64,000 nucleotides of DNA, from the NCBI GenBank assembly GCA_026075535.2, contig AP026539.1, positions 11,718,001-11,782,000 on the forward strand, given 5' to 3'. This DNA comes from Tricholoma matsutake (Eukaryota; Basidiomycota; Agaricomycetes; Agaricales; Tricholomataceae). Made by a program: the position numbers and the translations under genes. The notes beneath the pieces were generated by a model. It saw only the letters and a program-made list of their open reading frames with translations. It was not told the DNA's origin and ran no database searches. Below are positions 10,793-20,495 of the stretch, one piece after another. Position 1 is the first letter of the stretch. Each line of letters begins with the position of its first letter.

Positions 10793-11062
10793 TGCTTTAC
10801 CCACTTATTTTGTAAGCACTTGGGGAAAGTTAAGTCTTCAAAAATGCAGTAGTCCGACTTCATGTTGGAATTGCATAAGACTTTACTAGGAATTTCTTGG
10901 AAACAACAGTACATGGTCATCAAGATACATTCCGATTGGATTCCTATCGGACTACTAGGACTAGTGTCAGACTAGTAGGACTCCTATCAGATTCTGATCG
11001 GACTCTTATTGAAAAACTCGGACTCCTAGGACTCTGATAGGAATACGGGGAGGAGTGCAAAG

Positions 11063-11786
11063 TTTACAACATGCTGGATGTTTGTGTCATCGTCTACCTC
11101 AATGACATCCTATCTACTCTGACAACAAATCGCAGCATGGAACTCACCTCAAGGAAGTTCTTTGCAGACTCTGGAAGAATGGACTTTATGCTTCACCTCA
11201 GAAATGTGAGTTCCACAAAGACACTGTGGAATACCTAGGCTTCATCCTTTCACCGGATGGGCTGCGGATGTCTGAAGATAAAGTCAAAACCATGCTCGAC
11301 TGGCCTGAGCCTAGGAAAGTTAAGGATATTCAATCCTTCTTAGGCTTTCGCAATTTTTACCGCCGCTTCATTAACAGCTATTCAGACATTGTCATCCCAC
11401 TCACCCGCTTGACATGGAAATCTGCACCCTGGGACTTCAACAAGAAGTGCCACGACACTTTTGAAAAGCTTAAACAAGAGTTCACCCACACTCCCATCCT
11501 CACTCAATGGGTACCCGACTCTCAAATGGTTCTGGAAACCGATGCTTCTGACTATGCCCTGGCGGCTATCCTCTTGGTTTACACTGCGGATGGAGAAATT
11601 CATCCAGTCACTTTCCATTCCTGCTCCTTTAATCCTGCTGAACTGAATTACAATACACATGACAAGGAACTTCCGGCTATCTTTGAAGCCTTCAAGCATT
11701 GGTGGCAATATTTTGAGGGTTCCACAAACCCAATTGATGTGGTTGGACCACAAAAATCTGGAGTACTTCAGCACTACTAACTCACT
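11063..11786 (+). pseudogene. pol: Pol of element A, part 2: RT end and RNase H
   Basis: Continues the RT after the TIR element: VIVYLNDILS (about 11090), where the first catalytic aspartate of YxDD is Asn, then VEYLGFILSPDGLRMSEDKV (11228) and FLGFRNFYRRF (11340). RNase H follows with VLETDASDYALAAIL (11540) and NTHDKELPAIFEAF (11660). The frame 11226-11780 is open, but sequence before it is shifted. Element B landed at 11792, within the block after the DHKNLEYF-equivalent region, and the sequence resumes at 19178. Confidence 0.85.
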
Positions 11787-12210
11787 CACCCTGTTACAAT
11801 TTTCTGTTATCATAACCCACAACGACCAGACGTACACCGGCAAGACCGGGTACTTTAATTTTCTCATTCGACTCGACTCACTTCTGATGGGAGATGCTTT
11901 GACGCATGGTGACTCCATGCACCTGAACCCACTCCCACACATACTGTGACACGACATCCCTTTGACATGAGGTCCATAACATCGGACACTCACGATCGAC
12001 ATGCTGCACTGCAGCATGTCCTTGACATTGGATCCTTGACGTCGGATCCGTAACATCGGACACCTCATGCTAGGCATGAGGCTATTCTCTTATTGATCCC
12101 TGACATGCTGTGCCACAGCACTCCATAACATTGGACACCTCATGCAAGGCATGAGGCCTGTCTTTTCTATTGTTCTTTCTATTTATACTTGATAATGATC
12201 CTGCATTCCG

Positions 12211-12272
12211 ATTGGACAATAGGTATCTCTGAACCATATATAAGCTGTAGTAATACTGCCTGTATTCCTCAG
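12211..12272 (+). promoter_or_regulatory. LTR core promoter: inverted CCAAT, TATA and initiator-like site
   Basis: ATTGG (inverted CCAAT) at 12211-12215 is followed by TATATAAG at 12237-12244 and, about 20 bases later, TGCCTGTATTCCTCAG. The inverted CCAAT and TATA elements are kept in the B-type LTRs at 18504, 43903 and 61647. The A-type LTR has TATTTAAG followed by GCCTTGTATTCCTCAG at the same spacing. This is the likely RNA polymerase II start of the element transcript; the exact start is inferred. Confidence 0.6.
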
Positions 12273-12319
12273 CTTGACCTAATTCAAATAACGGTCTTAG
12301 ACTCAACCAGAACACTCGA

Positions 12320-12525
12320 CAGCTTAGGAAGCCCCTAGCTGTGATAACTCGAACTCAACAGTTGGAAAGCCTCCAACTGTGATACACAAACCAACAGTCT
12401 ACTCAGAAAGCCTCTGGGTACGGATAGCCATATTGACTTAGGAAGCACCAAGTCCCGAACAGAACCCGATACAGTAAGAAAGCCTCTTACTGCAAGAACC
12501 GATACAGTTGGAAAGCCTCCAACTG
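12320..12525 (+). repeat. Array of six hairpins with constant loop and changing stems
   Basis: Six inverted repeats in about 205 bases: 12320-12341 (CAGCTTAGG ... CCTAGCTG), 12358-12380 (ACAGTTGGA, loop AAGCC), 12400-12420 (TACTCAGA, loop AAGCC), 12435-12454 (GACTTAGG, loop AAGC), 12472-12492 (CAGTAAGA, loop AAGCC), 12505-12525 (CAGTTGGA, loop AAGCC). Each arm is matched by its complement, with few mismatches. The loop is almost fixed while the stems vary. It lies downstream of the predicted start, so it would be in the RNA leader. The same array is in all B-type LTRs. Confidence 0.85.
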
Positions 12526-12586
12526 CAACATACGAGGACCAGGCTGAGTTGAGACCTATAGTCTTAACAAAAGGTCAAGCTGATCT

Positions 12587-13705
12587 ATGAAGTCCACCTA
12601 CCTAGGTGCAGACACAACATCTTTCAGACAAAGCCCAGACAGACCTCCAACCGGAGCATCATCATCAGGAAGAACCCCATGGTATAGATACCAGGGTCGA
12701 CTAGTACAATACTCGGAACCAGCACAGAAGTGGTTCTCAAGGAGAACCAGTGACGAAGAACCTTGATACCTCGACGAAGAGGATTTTAGATCCTTTGATA
12801 AAGAAGAAACCCCAGAACAAGATCCATTCTCCCTATCCAATGACAATGCCAACATGTCTACCGAACCCACTGCATCTACCAAGGAGATTAGAATCTGAAC
12901 CCCCTCTGACTTCACAGGGGACCAAACGAGAACTGCAAAGTTCTTACAAGAAGTAAAACTCTATTTGAGAGTGAACCACGGAATCTATGACACCAATGAG
13001 AAAAAGATCATCTTCGCGCTGTCATTCATGAACAGAGGAACTGCCGCGCCCTGGGCACAGACATGGGCAGAAAAGGAAGACCTAGGGACATGGTCAACCT
13101 TCAAAACGGCGCTCAAAGTAGTGTTCACCCCGATCGATGAAGCTGGCAGAGCCAGAACCAAAATGAAAACACTAAAGCAGGGACAGGACCTGGAGGATTA
13201 CATTGCGCAATTCCAAATCCTGCGAGAGAAGGCGGGGATCAATGACGATACCACCCTGATCAAACTCTTCATGGATGGGTTAAACCCCAAGCTCTTTGAA
13301 AGAGTATTCAACATGGAAACCATCCCTACAACCCTTGAGGGGATGATCAACGCTGCCTCCAAATACGACGGACAATGGAGGAGAGCAAAAGCGATAACTG
13401 GGAAATTACAGGAGAGCTGGGCAAAGAGGCCCGCGAACTCTAAACCAAAAGAAACCCCACTAGAAATCAACCAACTCTCTGACCAGGAGAGGGTCGAACA
13501 CATGAAGAAGGGGCTATGCTTTGTGTGCCACCAACCTGGGCACATAGCAACCAAACACAAGAAAGGAGAAAGGAGAACCGAGAACCAGTCATTCCCAAAG
13601 AAGAAAGGCAAAGAAGCCTACTCGAAGATCTGGGCGATCATGAAAGAACTTGACGAAGAAGGAAAGGAGAAAGCTTTCACCTTAATAGGGGATGAGGGTT
13701 TTTAA
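12587..13705 (+). pseudogene. gag: Gag of element B, two in-frame TGA codons
   Basis: One frame of 372 codons starts at ATG 12587, 18 bases after the LTR, and ends with TAA at 13703-13705. TGA codons interrupt it at 12764-12766 and 12896-12898; both would be CGA arginine with one C-to-T change. The conserved capsid block is at about 12910-13400 (KKIIFALSFMNRGTAAPWAQ, LEDYIAQFQILREKAGI). A zinc-knuckle-like motif, CFVCHQPGHIATKH (about 13519-13560), ends in His instead of Cys, a CCHH variant. The protein would form the particle and bind element RNA. Pol follows in the -1 frame through a GGGTTTT site. Confidence 0.88.
13696..13702 (+). promoter_or_regulatory. Candidate -1 ribosomal frameshift site between gag and pol
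   Basis: The last gag codons read GAG GGT TTT TAA, giving G GGT TTT in the zero frame, a perfect X XXY YYZ slippery heptamer directly before the gag stop. The pol frame is -1 relative to gag and opens just after a TGA at 13693-13695, so slipping here joins the two products. I did not establish a downstream pseudoknot. Confidence 0.6.
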
Positions 13706-13719
13706 AGAGGTGGCCTGCC

Positions 13720-16700
13720 TTGATGCCAGGTACCACCAAACTCTCTGTCTGCTCTGTACTGCCAGCTACTTTGAAGAATCAATCTATGCATTTAGATGTC
13801 AAAGTGCTAGGAGCAGGCAGAGGGAAAGCCGTCGAAACCAAAGCCCTACTCGACTCAGGAGCAGGAGGAATATTCATGAGCCACGAATTCACAAAAAGCG
13901 GCAGATTTGAGTTACACTCCCTGGAGAGGACAATCAGGGTCAAGAACATGGATGGAACCCCGAACAAGAAAGGGGAGATTTCCCACTACGCCAAAGGATT
14001 CCTGACGATCAATGGAAGATCGTTCCCGACAACGTTCACCATTGCAGGACTAGGGAAAGAATCAATCATCCTGGGTCTGCCATGGCTCAGAAGAATCAAT
14101 CCAGTAATCAACTGGAGAATTGGAACCTTCCAATTCCAAATGACCAACAGAACCCACCCAGAATTCTCATTTGGGAAAGGGAAAACCCTCATTGGGAGGG
14201 TACGAATGGAGAAACCCAATGACGAACATCTGGCTTGGCGCTGGAGAACGGTCAAAGAAGAAGGGAGGCCCTTCAAAGAAATGACAAAAGAGGAGAAACA
14301 GGCATGGGCCCAAAGGATGGTTGCCCAAGCAAAAGAAAAGATGGGCCTCAAGACAAAGGCAAAGGAAGAAGAGCAACTTACGTGGCACCACGCAGCCACT
14401 AAAGAACTAGAGAAGCTCGCCCTCAAAAAGAAATTGGCAAGTGAGGAACGACTAGCACAATGCCAAAGAATTGCCGCTAAAGCAAAAGAAATGGGAGAGG
14501 CACTCCGAACTAAATGGGAAGGGGGCAAGACACCCACCAAAACAAGGAGAGCAACAATCGAAGAAGTGGAGGATGAAGAAATTGCAGTCACGACTCTTCA
14601 AGATGCAGAGCCCATTGGGCCACAAGATGAAGAAGACACTGGGAAGGAAAACCCAGCACCGGAAAACCACAAACAGGCAAAGGAACAGGCAAAGGAACAA
14701 CTGGAAGGGACACCCGAACAAAGGATTGCAGATGATGAACTACTAGTCACCTACATCTGAGGAGAACCAGTCATCGGAATATTTGAACCAGCTAAAACAC
14801 CATTGACAGAGGAGTACAACGAACCAAGATACAGGTACTCCCAATCGACGAAGACAATCTCTCAGATCGTAAAGGCAAAGAGATCACCACGATATGCTTA
14901 TGGACAAAATATCTGGATCAGGGCAAAAACATCGGTCTCACAACACCTGACACACAAGAAGGAAGGAGACCCCGAACAAAAGACCCTTGATGAACTACTC
15001 CCCAAACAGTACAGGGAATACCGATGGATATTCGAAAAGGAAGCATCGGAGAGATTCCCAGAATCAAGACCCTGGGATCATGCAATCGAACTGAAAACGG
15101 ACTTTATGGCAAAAGATTGCAGGGTTTACCCATTGTCACCAGCAGAACAAAAGAAACTTGATGAGTTTCTCAACGAAAGCCTACAGAAAGGATACATTCG
15201 ACCATCAAAATTGCCCATGGCATCCCCATTCTTCTTCATTGCGAAGAAGGACTCAGACATGCTACGGCCCTGCCAAGATTACAGGTACTTGAATAATGGA
15301 ACGATCAAGAACACCTACCCACTGCCGCTGGTAGGAGACCTGTTGGACAAACTAAGGGGGGCAAAATGGTTTACAAAATTGGACATCCGATGGGGATATC
15401 ACAACATCAGAATCAAGGACAGAGATCAATGGAAAGCAGCCTTCAAGACAAACCGAGGGCTGTTTGAACCAATGGTGATGTTCTTCAGATTATGCAACTC
15501 ACCAGCAGCCTTCCAGGCAATGATGAACGAGATATTCCATGACATGATCGGAGAAGGATGGCTCGTGATTTATATGGACAACATCCTGATATTCTCCAAG
15601 GATCAGAATGAACACCAGGAAAGGACAAAGAGAGTACTGCAAAGACTGGCAGAAAATGACTTATACCTGAAGCCAGAGAAATGCAAGTTCAACATCCACG
15701 AAGTGGAATTCTTGGGTCTAATCATCCGACCCAATGAAATTGCCATGGACAACACGAAACTGGCAGGTATACAGGATTGGCCTACCCTGACTAATGTAAA
15801 GGCAGTCAGATCCTTCCTGGGATTTGGGAATTTCTACAGGAAATTCATTGGACATTTTGTGGAAACAAGCAGACCACTTAATGAACTGACAAAAAAGGAC
15901 AAGACGTTCAACTGGACAATGGAATGTGAACAAGCCTTTCAAATGCTGAAAAAGAAATTTGCAGAAGCACCGGTACTGCTGATGCCAGACCCAACTAAGC
16001 CATTCACAATCGAATCAGACGCCTCGAAACACACTACAGGAGGAGTGCTGAGACAAAGGGACATGAATGGGGACTGGCACTCATGCGGATACATATTGCA
16101 TGCGCTGACACCAATGGAATGGAACTACGAGATATACGACAGGGAGTTACTAGCGATAATACGATTGCTAGAGACCTGGAGACACTACCTAGTGGGTTCA
16201 GGACACCCGGTGGTAATCCTGTCGGACGACAAAAACTTGACGTACTTCTGAACAGCGCAGAAACTGAACAGATGACAGGCAAGATGGAGCTTATTCCTAT
16301 TGGAATTCGACTTGCAAATCGTCCATGTGCCTGGATCACAGATGGTACAGAGCGATGCGCTATCACAGAGAGCAGATCATGTACCAGAAGAAGACAACAA
16401 TAATGAAGACATCACGATGCTGCCAGAAACAGTATTCGTGAAATTCATTGACACCGAAATGCATGACTTACTCACAGGGAGTATCATGAAAGACGACCTG
16501 GTGAAAAGCACAATCGAGGCGCTAAAGACCAAAGGAACACCGCCGATAAAGTTGGCATTGGAAGACTGGAAGATAGAAGATGGCCTTCTATTCTTCCGAG
16601 ACAGGTGCTATGTCTCCGACAACGGAGAACTGCAGAAGAGGCTGGTGCAAAAGTACCATGAAGGAATAACCAGCAGACACCCTGGACAATGGCAGACTAC

Positions 16701-17898
16701 CAAAATGATCAGAAGGGACTACTGGTGGCCAGGAATGATGACATACATCAAGAACTATGTTGCTGGATGCGCCACATGCCAGCAAATGAAGGTCAACACC
16801 CACCCAATGACACCCCCACTGCAACCGATCAAATCCGAAGCAACGAGACCATTTGCGATGGTGACGACAGATTTTATAACTGACTTGCCAGAGTCCGACA
16901 GTTATGATGCACTCATGGTCGTGGTAGACCATGGGCTTATGAAGGGGGTAATTTTTATCCCTTGCAGGAAAACTGTGGATGCATTGGGAGCGGCCACCCT
17001 CTATCTAGACAATGTCTACAAACGATTCAGCCTCCCAGACAAGATCATCTCTGACAGAGATCCCAGATTTGCCTCGCAGCTGTTCCAAGAGCTAGGAAGG
17101 CTGCTCAGAATCAAGCTGGCAATGAGCACAGCATACCACCCCCAGACCGATGGGGAGACAGAACGGGTGAACCAGGAAGTGGAAGTATACCTATGGATCT
17201 TCTGCTCGAACAACCAGGAGAATTGGAAGCACCTCCTCCCGACCGTGGAGTTCACACACAACCAGAGGACACACTCCGTACAGAAGAACTCCCCGTTCTA
17301 CCTCATGATGGGCTATGAGCCCAAGGCGATCCCACTCCCCTACCTAAAGATGAACATACCGGCCATAGAAAAACGAATAGTTGCACTGCAATGGGCCCAA
17401 GACAAAGCAAAGGCAACTCACGAGTTGGCCAGACAAATGATGGTGGAAAGAATGACAAGGCACTTCACCCCATTCAAAGAAGGAGACAGAGTGTGGCTAG
17501 AAGCGAAGAACCTCAGAACAACGCACCAAACAAAGAAGCTCACACCGAAAAGTGAAGGACCGTTCTCTATCGAGAAGGTCCTGAGCCCACTCTCCTACCG
17601 ACTGAAGCTGCCAGAACAGTGGAAGATACACCCAGTGTTCCACGTGGTGCTCCTTTCCCCATATAAAGAAACCGAGACACATGGACCGAGCTTCCCAGAA
17701 CCGCTGCCCGATCTGATAGAAGGTGAATCGGAATATGAAGTGGAAGCGATCATCAGACATAAGAAGAAAGGAAGGACCATGCACTTCTTAGTGAAGTGGG
17801 TCGGATACCCGACCTCAGAGAACTCATGGGAGCCTGAGGGAAACCTGAAACACGCCAAGACAATCCTAGGGGCATATAAACAGCGACGACAGCTGTAG
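13720..17898 (+). pseudogene. pol: Pol of element B: protease, RT, RNase H, integrase, chromodomain
   Basis: A single frame of 1,393 codons, broken only by TGA at 14758, 16249 and 16273, all at plausible CGA sites. Aspartic protease: LLDSGAGGIFMSHEF (about 13848). RT: FFFIAKKDSD and CQDYRYLNNGTIKNTYPLP (about 15230-15320), WFTKLDIRWGYHNIRI (15370), then VIYMDNILIFSK (15567), where the second catalytic Asp of YxDD is Asn. RNase H: IESDASKHTTGG (16010), YDRELLAIIR, ILSDDKNLTYF. Integrase: H-H-C-C zinc domain with TSRHPGQ and CATCQQMK (16670-16790), catalytic [21 protein letters not shown] and TDGETERVNQ (16866-17180). Chromodomain: YEVEAIIRHKKKGRTMHFLV to about 17860, which targets heterochromatin in this class. 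The mutated RT aspartate and the stops make this copy inactive. Confidence 0.93.
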
Positions 17899-18027
17899 AA
17901 CCCCCAAGACCAAAACATCCACCGAACCAACAAAAGAAACCACAGAATGCTCACTGTCCCATCGACACTACACCTACCATGAACCCCAGCAAGGACTGGG
18001 CGAACAGTCATCGACCAACAACCACTG

Positions 18028-18446
18028 ATGAACATACTCCCTGGCAGACCCTCATGGGTATGCCCACATGGGATTCCCTTCTGGATAACAAGGGATGACT
18101 GGATAAAAGGATGTCCTCGACCTGTCCCAAATGCTGCCTCTTTGCCTGGAGGAACACGAAGGTGGACTACACCTGGGTGAGGACCCAATACAAAGAGTGG
18201 AGTTTTGAGGAAGAGCAAGACGGGGAAGACTACTTCTGCGTCGACAGGACAGGGCTTTGCCCTGGCATGAGGCCACTGGTGGGTGTGAGCAGACCGCTAT
18301 GGATCGACCTCCAGTGGAATGCCCACTACAATGAAGAGAGTGGATATAGCCTGGCAAGAAGGCTCCTGCTTGGAGAGCATGGAGAACTGGGAACCCTACT
18401 GCACTCCAACCGATTCCCTCAGACCCCGACCCACCCCACTTCCTGA
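18028..18446 (+). pseudogene. ORF3 of element B, conserved downstream of pol
   Basis: Begins ATG at 18028 with MNILPGRPSWVCPHGIPFW, continues RDDWIKR, then after a one-base deletion near 18109 in the frame SSTCPKCCLFAWRNTKVDYT (18111 onward) to a TGA stop after PTHPTS. The minus strand at 62358-62793 in element D encodes the same protein with many synonymous and conservative changes (shared DLQWN.HY, GELGTLLHS, CPHG and STCP.CC blocks). About 140 residues; the Cys/His pattern could bind zinc. It sits between pol and the 3' LTR on the same strand. I know no function; the position recalls env or accessory ORFs, but there is no signal peptide or membrane segment. Confidence 0.65.
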
Positions 18447-18503
18447 GTGGAGAAAAGAAGATGGTGATCAAAGTCAGTGACTTTGAAGATAGGGAGAGGG
18501 TGA

Positions 18504-19177
18504 TGTTATGATTTTCTGTTATCATAACCCACGATGACCAGATGTACGCCGGCAAGACCGGGTACTTTAATTTTCTCATTCAACTCAACTCACTTCTGAT
18601 GGGAGACGCTTTGACGCATGGTGACTCCATGCACCTGAACCCACTCCCACACATACTGTGACACGACAGCCCTTTGACATGAGGTCCATAATGTTGGACA
18701 CTCACGATTGACATGCTGCGCTGCAGCACTCTGTAACATCGGATGCCTCATGCAAGGCATGAGGCCTGTCTTTTCTATTGTTCTTTCTATTTATACTTGA
18801 TAACAATCCTGCATTCCGATTGGACAATAGGTATCTCCAAACCATATATAAGCTGTAGTAATACTGCCTGTATTCCTCAGCTTGACCTAATTCAAATAAT
18901 GGTCTTAGACTCAACCAGAACACTCGACAGCTTAGGAAGCCCCTAGCTGTGATAACTCGAACTTGACAGTTGGAAAGCCTCCAACTGTGATACACGAACC
19001 GATGGTCTACTCAGAAAGCCTCTGGGTACGGATAGCTGTATCGACTTAGGAAGCACCAAGTCCCGAACAGAACCCAATACAGTAAGAAAGCCTCTTACTG
19101 CAAGAACCGATACAGTTGGAAAGCCTCCAACTGCAACATACGAGGACCAGGCTGAGTTGAGACCTATAGTCTTAACA
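18504..19177 (+). repeat. 3' LTR of element B
   Basis: Matches 11792-12569 apart from a shorter palindrome/minisatellite block. The hairpin array is conserved at about 18925-19135. It is followed directly by the CACCC target duplication and the continuation of element A pol. Confidence 0.9.
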
Positions 19178-19182
19178 CACCC

Positions 19183-20491
19183 ACTGTCAAGCCAGATGGT
19201 CTGAGTACCTCTCAGAGTTCAATCTCATTATCTGCTTTCGCCCTGGAAACTTAGGGGCCAAGCCAGACATGCTCACAAGATGTTGGGACATCTACCGCAA
19301 AGGGGGAAATAGTGACTTTGCCTCCATAAACCTGACCAACTCTGACCTGTATTCACACAGGAACAACTCACCTCTTCCCTTCGTGCCACCTACCTTGCAA
19401 CACCTATCCTTCGACAAGCAGTAATCATGGATGTTGAGAAACTTCACGACATCCACACCTCCTTACCCCTTGACCCCCTATCATCCACACATCTTCCAGC
19501 ACCTGGTGACCCCAACTGGACCATAGACAAGGCAGGTCTTCTCTGCCACTTTGACCGGATTTATGTTCCGGAAGTTGCAGATCTCTGCCTCAAGGTCCTT
19601 CAGTACAAACACAATCATATCCTCTCTGGCCACTTTGGATAAAACAAAACCCAGCAGCTTGTCCATCAGGAATATGTCTGGCCAACCCTCCACACCTTTG
19701 TCCAGGAATTCTGCAAATCTTGTACCACTTGCAAGCGATCCAAATCGCCTTGTCACAAGCCCTATGGGTTCCTAAAGCAACTTCCAGTTCTGGAATGACC
19801 TTGGAACTCAATCTCCATGGATTTCATTGAGCAACTACCCGACTCTGATGGCCACACTGCTATCCTGGTCATCGTTGACCACCTCACCAAACAAGGCATC
19901 TTCATCCCAACTGTCAATGAAATCACAGCCCAAGAATTAGCGTCCCATTGCACGTCACTTACAACCGTGGATCTGAGTTTGTCTCCCATTTTTTCTGCTC
20001 CCTTGGAAAAGTGCTCGACATGCAGATCCACTTCACTTCCAGTTATCACCCGCAAGGTGATGGTCAGATGGAATGACTTAATCAGACCCTGGAGCAGTAC
20101 CTCTAGATCTTCTGTAACTATCAGCAGGATGACTGGTCTTGCCTCTTACCCTTGGGTGAATTTGCCTACAACAATGCTCCATCCGCCTCTACAGGCATAT
20201 CCCCTTTCTTCGCCAACAAAGGCTACCACCTGAACATTTCCATCTTCCCCAAACACAACTTAGCCTCACAGCGCACCCGCAAGTTTGTAGTCGACTTAGA
20301 CAACCTTCATCAGGAACTTTGGAAACAGCTTGCGGCCACTCAAGAGCATTATCAAGGCCCTGCAGACAAACATCGGGCACCCGCACCCAACTTCAACATT
20401 GGTGATTTTGCCTACGTCACTGCGGAAAATATCCGCACCACCCATCCCTCCAAGAAGCTTTCCGAAAAGAACCATGGTCCCTTTGAAATCA
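19183..20491 (+). pseudogene. pol: Pol of element A, part 3: RNase H end and integrase
   Basis: Continues part 2 across element [21 protein letters not shown] (about 19200), then the integrase zinc domain (HNHILSGHFG, later CKSCTTCKRSK at 19705-19740), the first catalytic block SMDFIEQLPDSDGH (19815), a decayed second block reading YNRGSEFVSHFF where S-D-R is expected (19962), and YHPQGDGQME (20042). The tail FAYNNAPSASTGISPFFANK leads to GPFEIIA at 20480-20495, where element C is inserted. Several TGA/TAG stops and at least two phase changes are present. Confidence 0.82.
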
Positions 20492-20495
20492 TCGC

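Larger units (their letters stand above)
9022..11062. mobile_element. Non-autonomous element with short TIRs in element A pol
   Basis: The insertion interrupts RT between the FMN..F and YLND blocks. Its ends read CTTTACACTCC on the left and, as reverse complement, CTTTGCACTCC on the right; both then continue to GTATTCCTAT. Sub-terminal zones (9040-9300 and 10920-11045) are full of degenerate copies of ATTCCGATNGGA and GGACTCCTA. A 12-base direct repeat, CAACATGCTGGA, flanks it (9007-9018 and 11067-11078), with short unmatched sequence between repeat and TIR. It carries two tRNA-like sequences, a trinucleotide microsatellite, two hairpin/intron units and a hairpin cluster, but no transposase. 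Confidence 0.7.
11792..12569 (+). repeat. 5' LTR of element B
   Basis: Contains from left to right: a CATGCTGCACTGCAGCATG palindrome, a degenerate minisatellite of about 14 bases (TCCGTAACATCGGA type), palindromes CCTCATGCTAGGCATGAGG, a CCAAT-type motif and TATA box, and the hairpin array at 12320-12525. Two palindrome blocks are present here and one in the 3' LTR. Confidence 0.9.
11792..19177 (+). mobile_element. Element B: Ty3/Gypsy chromovirus, best preserved
   Basis: LTRs at 11792-12569 and 18504-19177 (TGTTAC/TGTTAT ... TCTTAACA) with a perfect 5-base target duplication CACCC (11787-11791 and 19178-19182), inside element A pol. Order: LTR, gag 12587-13705, pol 13720-17898, ORF3 18028-18446, purine-rich GATAGGGAGAGGGTGA, LTR. 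Gag and pol contain only in-frame TGA stops. The LTRs differ in length (778 and 674) mainly through copy number of a palindrome-rich internal repeat (about 11990-12160). B-type LTRs also occur at 43903-44541, 60503-61256 and 61647-62357. Confidence 0.93.

Noticed and set aside
12300..12530. CRISPR-like array
   Set aside because: Regular hairpins could mimic repeats, but stems differ, spacing is irregular, and the array lies inside a eukaryotic LTR.
13986..14591. A 201-codon minus-strand frame rich in Ser, Leu and Phe
   Set aside because: Antisense of the Lys/Glu-rich linker and protease of element B pol.
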